A stretch of 64,000 nucleotides of DNA, from NCBI GenBank assembly GCA_036768485.1, contig JAVLUZ010000154.1, positions 42,377,646 through 42,441,645 on the forward strand, in the 5' to 3' direction. This document shows positions 55,914 to 64,000 of this stretch, one piece after another (the stretch's first letter is position 1; every line of letters begins with the position of its first letter). The position numbers and the translations under genes were made by a program. Below the pieces are notes generated by a model. That model had not been told where the DNA came from, ran no database searches, and worked only from the letters and a program-made list of their open reading frames with translations. The stretch is from Mermis nigrescens. Lineage: Eukaryota > Nematoda > Enoplea > Mermithida > Mermithidae.

Positions 55914-58900
55914 TACCCCACTTTTAATTAGCATGATTTCAGTGCATCAGTCAGCAAACACATACAGTAACATACCACAATAATGACAGCAGTCCAAGAA
56001 CGCGGAAAACAATATTGTTCTTAACATAAATTAATTGCCTCTAAATTTAAAAAATGTTGTTTTAAAAAAGAGACTCCCTAGATTTTATAACCGTCTACCT
56101 TTTGAAATCAATCAGACTGCATAGAATTTAAAACTGAGTTAGATATGCTCTTGATTGTCGGAAGTATAAAGTTTACTATTTTTTATTAGCTATAGTAAAT
56201 ATATGTTACATTCTAAACAGTCCTGTAAGTTATAGAGGTCGTTCCACATTTAAATTAACTTGGAAACGACATATAACGTACCTACGGGACTTACTTAAGT
56301 ACCTGGCTACACTTAGCGCTGGTCAAGTTACTAGGGCGAAACGCCGGACTCAACCACACGACCCTCAATAACTACGGTCTCAAACTCCTCGGACCTAAAT
56401 TCGTCCGTACCTACGGAGCTATTGGCAGCTATGCCCTAAAAACCTAACGCAGTAGTAATTAAGTAGCCCCGGAATTTTGCCCTAGGTCAGTTGACCTATT
56501 TTGGACCAAAATAATAATTAACGCAAAAAGCTTTTTAAGTTGTTTTCGCCATAGAATACCTATGGCGAAAAACTATTTCTTTTCTGGTTCCTAAGAGCAC
56601 AATGAACAGTGAAAACAACAAAAAAGAGCTCTAAACCAGCCAGTCATCTTACATAAAAATTATGAAATAATTTTTATGATTTTTAAATTGAAATTTGGGT
56701 GTTTGAATTTGCGATAAAGAAAATAATCAAAAGACAGTCACTTGGATTATTTAAGCCGAGTAATAAAATAAGGGCCGTCCACCAATTCCGAACTAAACGC
56801 GATTGATCAACAAATGAATTGTGCAAACTTTACAAAACTACTAAGTGTAGAGAATACTAATAGTCAGATTCTCAATTCTGATTTTACGTGGAAAAAAACT
56901 AGAATTTTACTTTATTTTTATCCTATTCGACCTCGCCCGACTTCTGAACAGAGAAAGTGGCGAACAAAAAAATGTACAAACACGTATTTTCCACTGTCCA
57001 CCACATTGTAAACTTTAAAAATTGAACCTAACGCCCATTGAATGTAAATAAACGAAAGAGTGTTATCTGCAGAACCTAAATAGATATATGAGTCAAATGA
57101 AGTACATGGTTTTGCCAAAAGAATTTGAAAAAATGAAAAAAGTCAGCATTCAGAAGATTCGAACCCATCATTCTTTGTTTAATACCGCATCCGAGAACGG
57201 AGTTGTCAATCACTGCGCCAACTCGACATATCAGCAGATTTCAGCTTGATTATCCTATTTTGAAAGATATTCATCATTCTACTGAAGTTTAAGAATAGTG
57301 CATTTATGATGATAAAAATAATTATTTATTTAAGACGAGTCAAAAACCTCTGAAATACGAAAAATCTGATCAAAAATATGCAATACGGAGTTATCTATCG
57401 GCATTAGAAAATAGATGTAGGTATAATTCAAAGTTCACCTCTTTTACCTCAACAAACACTGGCTGTAGAAAAGTTTAAAGGTCAGATTCGTTATTCTGAC
57501 CTTACGGAGAACATTTAAAAAAATTCATCATCCACGACGCTCTGGGCGCAAAAATGCTTCTCGGTGTAAACTTTACACTTGTGCTAATACCGCAATATTG
57601 GGTGTATAAAAGAAAATAAACTGTGATCTGTAACGCTAAGGTCAGGGCACCTTTTAAGCATAATTAGCATGTTCCGCCTACTTAGCGGAGTAGTTGAAGA
57701 GATATCGTTTTTCGTCTCGAACCCTTTACACTAAAACGATCACAGATCAAGAAATATTGCGTTATAAGAAAGAAAAAGAATTGATTTGAGATTTTGCAAC
57801 CCTCTACATTATAGAACCGATAGGACTGCACAGAAACCAAAATTGAGTTAGATAAGCTGAAGGACACGCAAAGAGTAAAAAACGCGTATACTTTACACTT
57901 TTGTGCAACAACCATTGAGTGTAAAGTAATTTTAAGGTCAGATTCGTAATCTACAGCTGGGGGGCAACATTTTTAAAAAAACATTGGCAAACCGCAGATT
58001 ATTTAATTTTTTGCTTTACACTTTGCTCGCTCATTGCTAACTCAGTATTGAGTGTAAACAAAAGAAAAAAACACGGGCATCGAATTTTTTAATCATCCAT
58101 CGATTAAAAAAACCGCACCTCCCAGGTGTGTGCCGTTGTTGCTGTGAGGGGGACACAAAGTTCGCACTCGCTGTGATAAACATATAAGAAAAAGGATGGC
58201 CAAGTATATTATAGGTAGCGCTATCGCGCTACCTATTATAATAAGTTTAACATATGTATTCATTAACTGCAGTCTTTTCCATTCCAAATGGTGTATTTCC
58301 GATTTACGGCTTATTAATGTACATGATTACAATAAAGCTGCATATCTTTGTCGACTTCTGTGCACATTAGTGTGATTGCTGGTTCATTTTAAACCACTTT
58401 TGCTGGCAATTTACATCGATTAAACGATTGCTCTCCATGTGCAAGATTTTGTGAAACATATTATAAACACGGCTAAGAAGGATTTAACTTTAATGCAACC
58501 CATTTTAGACAAAATTACATCTCTTCAATGATCTAAGGACACTTGAACATAATTTTTAAATCACTTTAGATTACTTTTGAGGGTTAACAAACTCACTTAA
58601 TTGATGTCTCACATATGAATCCTTGAAAATTTCTTGACTTCAGTTACATAGTCTCTGCAAGTCTATCGAATTAAGGTTAAGACGTAATGTAAACTTTACA
58701 CAAACACATAGCGTAAAGAATATTTTAGTCGGATTCGTAATTTTGATATTGCTCCGATATTATTTTCAATATTTATGGAAAAATGAGTCTCCATAATGTT
58801 TTGAAGACAAATAAACATTAGGTTTAAACCACTTTGCAATACTGCTGAGTGTAAGCAAGAGCGCCCAACTGACGTATATATTTCATTCCCTGTAAATTTT

Positions 58901-61083
58901 TAGATCTCAGGAAAAAAATTTCGCTTTTTGCAATGCTCTAGAACAAAGGCTAACATGCAGTGTAAAAATTACTCGGATATTATGATCAACATTCATGAAA
59001 AAATTATGTCTCTACAATGGTCTGAGGACAAATAAACAATGAATGTAAACTACTTTACATCACTGTTGGATGTAAACAAACGCGCCTACGTGACGTCTCA
59101 CATTTGATCCTTTGAAAATTTTTAGACTCCAGGGAAAAATTAGGTTTCTGGAATGCTCAAAAACCAAGATAAATACATATGTAGTGTAAACTTCATGTAA
59201 ACACCTATTGTAAAGAAAATTTTGGTCAGATTCGTAATTTTGATATTGTTCCGATATTACGATTAATATTTATGAAAAAAATTAAGTCTCCATAATGTTC
59301 TATGTGCAAACTAACAATTGGTGTAAACCACTTTACAACACTGTAGAGTGTAAACATATGCGCCAGACTGGCATATCAAATTTGGTTCCTGGTCCATTTC
59401 TAGACTTGATAATCGTGTCCCTGACTCATAACCAGAGAAGCAGGCAGAAAAAACAAGACAGAAACGCATTTTAAACACCAGAATTTTGACTTTACACTCG
59501 CTGAATATTAATGTATAGACAATTTGCTTTGACATGCACCCGATATAAAGCACTTTATTCTTATTCTATTAGACTTATCCCGACTTCTGGACGGAGAAAG
59601 TGGAACAAAAAACGCAACAAAAACGTTTTTTCCATCATTTAGAACACTGTAAACTTTAAAATTCCGTACCGAACTCCCCATTGAGTTTAAAGAAATTCGG
59701 TTTGGTACAATTTGTAGCTTTTAAATCGTAGTACATTCCGGTGTGCCAAAATTCTCTTGCAAAAATTATTTGGTATGATTTATTAATCAAAATTCGGAAA
59801 AAACGTGTTTTTTCGCCCATTTTTTACCTCTAATTTCGAACTTTACACCCCCATAAATAACTCAATATTGCGTTTTTTTAAATGCGGTTTGCTGCGATGT
59901 GTAGCCCCTGAGAGGCACTTTATTACTGCTGTATTCAATTCACCCTTACTCATAAGCGGGAAAATTTGGCAGAGAAATCTTAGTTAAAATCCGTTTTTTT
60001 ACACCATCCACTAGAGTGTAAACTTTAAACCCCAGGATCTAACTCACCATTAAGCATAGAAGACTTTGCTTATATACAGAATGTAGCCCTTGATCCGCTC
60101 TACATTTCTGTCAAAAAACATTTCGAAAAACTCATAACCGGACTTAGTATCGGACATAAGCAGGTTGAAAACTCGACCAAAAAGTGCTTTTTTACCCCCA
60201 GATTTTCGCACTCTTTACACTGCCATTCGATAACTAATGCGAATTTCTAAAAACAAAAGAAGTGCCATCTGTAGAATTCATCCCTCTATTATCCTATGCC
60301 GTTCAATTCTTCGAGTCATCAATACTCAGTTGTCCATATGCCGCATTATAAATGTCCCAAAATTTGTCCCATGTTATAACGTTACACAAAAACTTTACAC
60401 CTTCTTTACACAGTCAGTTTTGCGTTTCAAGAAAAACAAAAAAACAAGGGCAGCGAATTTTTTTATTTTCTTTCTTTTAAAAAAACCGCACCTTCCAGAA
60501 GTGTCCCGTTATAGCTGTAGGGGGTGCACAGGTGTTAGAGGTACCCAAGTATATTATAGGTACGCGCTAACAATAAACCGCCTCTAAATTCGAGAATATT
60601 ACTTTAAAAAAAATTAAAAAAAGTCTCCCCTAGATTTTTTAACCGTCTACATTTTGAAACCAATCAGACTGCATAGAATGTAAAACTGAGTTAGATATGC
60701 TTGGCCACATGAAAACTGTAAAAAAACCGTCTAATTTACACTCCTGTGCAACAACCGATGAGTGTAAAGAAATTTTAAGACCAGATTCGTAACCTACTAA
60801 TTAGGGGAAACATTTTAAAAAAAAATTGGCCCTCCGCAAATTATTTGAATTTTTGGTGTAAACTTTACACACTCACGACGCGCTCGGTGTTGAGTGTAAA
60901 CAAGAAAAAAATGGGGGCACTAAGTTTTTTTATTATCTACCATTTAAAAAAACCGCACCCCTCAGATGTGTGCCGTTATAGCTGTGAGGGGGGACACAAA
61001 TTTCGCACTCGCTGTGAAAAACATATAAGAAAAAAGGGTGGCCAAGTATATTATAGGTAGCGCTATCGCGCTACCTATGATGA
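55914..61083 (+). mobile_element. Right arm of composite foldback element, copy II
   Basis: It continues from R1 through GAACGCGGAAAACAATATTG and many GTGTAAA/TTTACAC modules. Hairpin-like end modules (TAGGTAGCGCTATCGCGCTA) occur at about 58213-58236 and 61052-61078, and a diverged one near 60560. Positions 56200-56760 hold unrelated sequence. The final end at 61083 is the inverse of 49809. Frames inside (for example 60237-60587) are repeat-derived. Confidence 0.65.
57145..57226 (-). repeat. tRNA-like Pol III promoter module, copy 2
   Basis: On the minus strand, A-box GTTGGCGCAGTGATTGAC and B-box GGGTTCGAATCTTC lie about 55 nt apart. The boxes are close to tRNA consensus, but the anticodon and acceptor stems do not pair well. 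A 3' fragment of the module recurs near 61290. Confidence 0.45.
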
Positions 61084-62158
61084 GCATTACAACAAGCAAA
61101 GCAGGGCCCGATTGATTAGTGCACACAATCTTATATATATATATTTTTTTTCTTATATGTTTTTCACAGCGAGTGCGAAATTTGTGTCCCCCCTCAAGCG
61201 TTCTTAAGCGTTCTAAGTGTTACATAACATGCCAGAGGCTTTTGCTAAATGAGGAATTGAAAGATAAAATCAAAGAGGTAGAAAGAGTCACCAATTCAAC
61301 TCGCAGCTAAGATTTCAGCTTGATTGAGAAATATTCATCATCCTACTGAAGTTTGAGAATAGTGCATTTATGATAAAAAAAATAATCTATAATATTAATT
61401 TCGAGTTGTGTGTAAGTGTGTGTGTGTCTGTGAGGCAAAAAAGTTTTTACTGGATAATTTTGTGATACTTATTTTTTCACTCAATGGGTATTCTCGGGCG
61501 CTAATTACGATTTTTTGATTAAAATGGCTCGATCGGACTCCTGAAACCCGGAAACTACGGATTTATGTAAAAGGTTTTGGTAGCTCTAGCCGCTTATGCA
61601 ATTGCGGCAGGGTAAAATTTTAAAGCCACCCTAGATCAACTTTTTATGCGCTATCGACTGGTGTGAACCACTTTACACTACAGTGTAAACTGATGTGATG
61701 CCGTAAGAAAAACGTGATTTACAAGTGTATTTTATCAAATATCTCAAATCGCAGCGGATAAATTTTTTAAAGTTTTCACCAATTATTGGATATCTTATGA
61801 CTGACCTTACTGTAGAATTTGAAGAAAATTCACGGATTGGTTTCTGAGATACGGGAGCCCAAAGGTACCCTATGCATAGCGTAAAATTTAGGTTTTTGTC
61901 TTTTTGCAGAAGCACAGATTGACTGTTGCTTCCAAAATTTGGCCCCTGTGGTTTCTGGGACCGCTGATTCCATATTCGCTACTTTAAATATACGATCTGG
62001 CATCATAAAACGTGTATGAGACGGGCTAAAAGGAAATCACGTACGGGTACTTATAAACATGATTAATCACTGAAAAAGAGCTTGCACCAAGTCAAAATTT
62101 TTGACCTTGTAAACCAGCGCGCGTTAAATTTAATGCGAAGCAATCGAAAGCAGCAAAC
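61084..62158. other. Intergenic with composite-element fragments
   Basis: Positions 61130-61345 repeat short pieces of the composite arm (TTCTTATATGTTTTTCACAG, ATATTCATCATCCTACTG). A short GT-rich run lies near 61405-61435. The rest is single-copy with nothing recognisable. Confidence 0.45.
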
Positions 62159-62353
62159 ATGCGGCTTTCGAAAATACAAATCCAAATGTTTTTGCTTCTA
62201 GCGGCTAATTTAATATGCAACTTTTTGCATTTGTTTACAATGAGGGCAAAGTTGAACATTGTACGCAGTTTTGCCGTTGAGTTGCCTCATAAACGGAAGA
62301 ACGAGGCAAAAGAAGACAGAGCAAAATGGAATGAGTCGTTGCTTAATGGATAG
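62159..62353 (+). CDS. Candidate small secreted protein, 64 aa (unknown)
   Basis: A single-exon ATG frame with a signal-like hydrophobic start (FLLLAANLICNFLHLF) and a short charged tail (ELPHKRKNEAKEDRAKWNES). The HKRK run could be a processing site. An AATAAA follows near 62485. It is short, matches no family I recognise, and could be chance. Confidence 0.3.
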   Translation: MRLSKIQIQMFLLLAANLICNFLHLFTMRAKLNIVRSFAVELPHKRKNEAKEDRAKWNESLLNG

Positions 62354-62496
62354 CACTCACAAAATGCACATAAAATAATAATTGAATTATATATGTAGGT
62401 AGGTACTATAAATCTTGATCCTTCTATGCACAATTCGCAAATGACCATAAACAATATGTACTGTAATTTTTATTCCATCGAGCAATAAATGTGAAT

Positions 62497-62825
62497 TGTG
62501 AAAGTTTGTTTGTCTGTATGTCTGTTTGTTTGGGGTTGGCTCCGGCTCCATAATAGTTGGTGGGCTGACGGTTTGACCCGAGGTCGACCTACCGGGGAAG
62601 GATCCGTAGCGACATTAAAATTTGATCAACACCACCCAGTCACCCTATACAGGGGTGGAGCGGGAGGCAGCCCTATGCTTAAGCATAGCATTTTTTGGGA
62701 CATGGCCGATTTTTCGCAAAATTTTAAAAAAGGAGCAAAACTCGGTTTACACTATTTTCGGGTTATGGTTTTTTCTGAATTTCGGGCGGGTCCGGACCCC
62801 CCAGTCCCCCACAGCTACATGCCTG
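62497..62825. mobile_element. R2-related element remnant
   Basis: The right part (about 62690-62825) carries the R2 words GGGTCCGGACCCCCCAG and CAGCTACATGCCTGG. The left part contains a T/G-rich run (GTCTGTATGTCTGTTTG). The left R2 terminus is missing. The 145-residue frame spanning it is a by-product of the repeat. Confidence 0.5.
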
Positions 62826-63335
62826 GCTATAAGATAGGACATGAAATAAGATACCGTGTGCTACAAGATAAGCAATGCTATACAATAGGATGTGATAGAT
62901 ACCTGTGCTACAGGATAGGCAATGCTATAAGATAGGACGTGATAAAAGACACCCGTGCTACAAGATAGGTAATGCTATAAGATAGGACGTGATACAAGAT
63001 GCCCCGTGCTACAAGATAGGCAATGCTATAAGATAGGATGGGATATAAGATACCCTGTGCTACTGGATAGGCAATACTATAAGATGTGACGTGATATAAG
63101 ATACCCCGTGCTACAAGATAGGTAATGCTATAAGATAGAACGTGATAAAATATACCCCGTGCTACAAGATAGGCAATGCTATAAGATAGGAAGTGATATA
63201 AGATACCCCGAGCTGCAAGATACGCAATGCTATAAGATAGGATGGGATATAAGATACCCTGTGCTACGAGATAGGCAATGCTATAAGATAGGTGTGATAT
63301 AGATACCCTGTCTGTGCCATAACATGCAGTGTTAT
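62826..63335 (+). repeat. Tandem array, about 51-bp unit, about 10 copies
   Basis: The word CAATGCTATAAGATAGG recurs every 47-51 bp from about 62873 to 63282, alternating with GATACCCCGTGCTACAAGAT. Each unit seems to derive from an older half-unit built around ATAAGATA. It starts immediately after the R2 remnant. Confidence 0.85.
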
Positions 63336-63414
63336 AAGATAGATGATACCATCAGCTATAACATATGAGTGATATGAGATATCACGTGATATATGACACC
63401 CTTCGCTACAAGAA

Positions 63415-64000
63415 ACAAAAAATTCTTAAAACATCAAAAATATGGTTTGACCAAAAAAATTTTCCAAAACATCCTAAAACATCGAAAATATGGTTTGACG
63501 AAAAAAATTTTCCAAAACATCCCAAAACATCAAAAATATGGGTTTGATTAAACAAATTTCCAGAACATCCCAGAACATCAAAAGTGCTTCAAAGCATGGA
63601 TGTGTCGATAATGTAATAGTGCTTTAACATATCCTGTGCTGTAAAGAGGTGTCCCAAAACATCAAAAATATGGTGTGCACCAAAAAATCTTTAAACATCC
63701 CAAAACATCAAAAAAATCGTTTTGACCAAAAAAATTTTCTAAACACCCTAAAACATCAAAAATATGGTTTTGACCAAAAAAAATTTTTAAACCTTCAAAA
63801 ACATCAAAAGTATGGTTTTGGACCAGAAACGCTTTTTAATATTCCAAAACGTTAAAAATATGGTTATGATCAAACAAAATTTTTAAACATCCCAAACCAT
63901 CTAATGGTATAATTTCCAGAACATCCCAGAACATCAAAAATATGATTTAGGATAAAGAATTCTCAGAACCATTCTATAACGTCAAAAATATGGATTTAAT
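63415..64000 (+). repeat. Tandem array, about 46-bp unit, running off the window
   Basis: Units of the type AACATCAAAAATATGGTTT followed by GACCAAAAAAATTTTC recur about every 46 bp, with one interruption at 63570-63640. Short frames inside are repeat translations, not genes. The array continues past the right edge. Confidence 0.85.

Noticed and set aside
30036..57226. Functional tRNA genes at the A/B-box pairs (30036-30100, 50819-50900, 57145-57226)
   Set aside because: The boxes fit but the acceptor, D and anticodon stems pair poorly, and two copies are embedded in repeated arms. They are better described as tRNA-derived modules.
62498..62935. 145-residue plus-strand frame at 62498-62935
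   Set aside because: It runs through an R2-type remnant into the 51-bp tandem array. The composition follows the repeats and there is no splice or domain support.

Overview
This is an AT-rich animal nuclear DNA window. It has split genes with GT/AG introns, eukaryotic poly(A) signals, many transposon-derived repeats, and no operons or prokaryotic gene structure. A nematode or other ecdysozoan is my best guess, from the multi-exon secreted lipocalin-like genes with short introns and AT-rich spacers. That is inference: no rRNA, SL RNA or mitochondrial marker is visible. Most long open frames are noise or lie inside repeats, so genes were rebuilt by joining exons whose splice sites and phases agree.

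Gene content. (1) At 943-1144 (minus) lies one exon of a Ras-like GTPase of the RASD/Rhes (Dexras) type, with a duplicated 5' splice site. (2) From 22.0 to 47.6 kb four genes lie head to tail on the plus strand. Gene Z (22060-25052) encodes a secreted Gly/Asn/Pro-rich protein with no lipocalin domain. Genes A (28107-33626), B (35927-41244) and C (44717-47619) are paralogues, each with a signal peptide and a C-terminal lipocalin-like domain that shares intron positions and phases with the others. Gene B has about 320 residues of Pro/Gln/Asn/Ser-rich sequence before its lipocalin domain. Gene C carries an apparent 1-nt frameshift. (3) A few weak exon candidates remain (19.5, 21.3, 35.3 and 62.2 kb).

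Repeat content, which dominates 1-11 kb and 48-64 kb. Eleven copies of a roughly 260-bp MITE (hM1) are present, eight with perfect 8-bp target duplications, which points to the hAT superfamily. Two further hAT-like non-autonomous families (R2, R3), a mariner-like MITE, several hairpin elements, and three different foldback elements whose arms are made of short tandem repeats also occur. A large inverted-repeat composite element occurs twice (1219-10845 and 49809-61083); it has a palindromic core (R1), arms full of GTGTAAA modules, and embedded tRNA-like Pol III promoter boxes. Insertions are nested, up to three levels deep, and an intact R1 copy elsewhere in the window serves as the empty-site reference. 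The right end (62.8-64.0 kb) holds two adjacent satellite-like arrays.

The lipocalin cluster probably arose by local duplication: A, B and C use the same phase-1 introns on either side of the central lipocalin exon. All are predicted to be secreted and may bind small hydrophobic ligands, as lipocalins generally do; no ligand can be read from the sequence.
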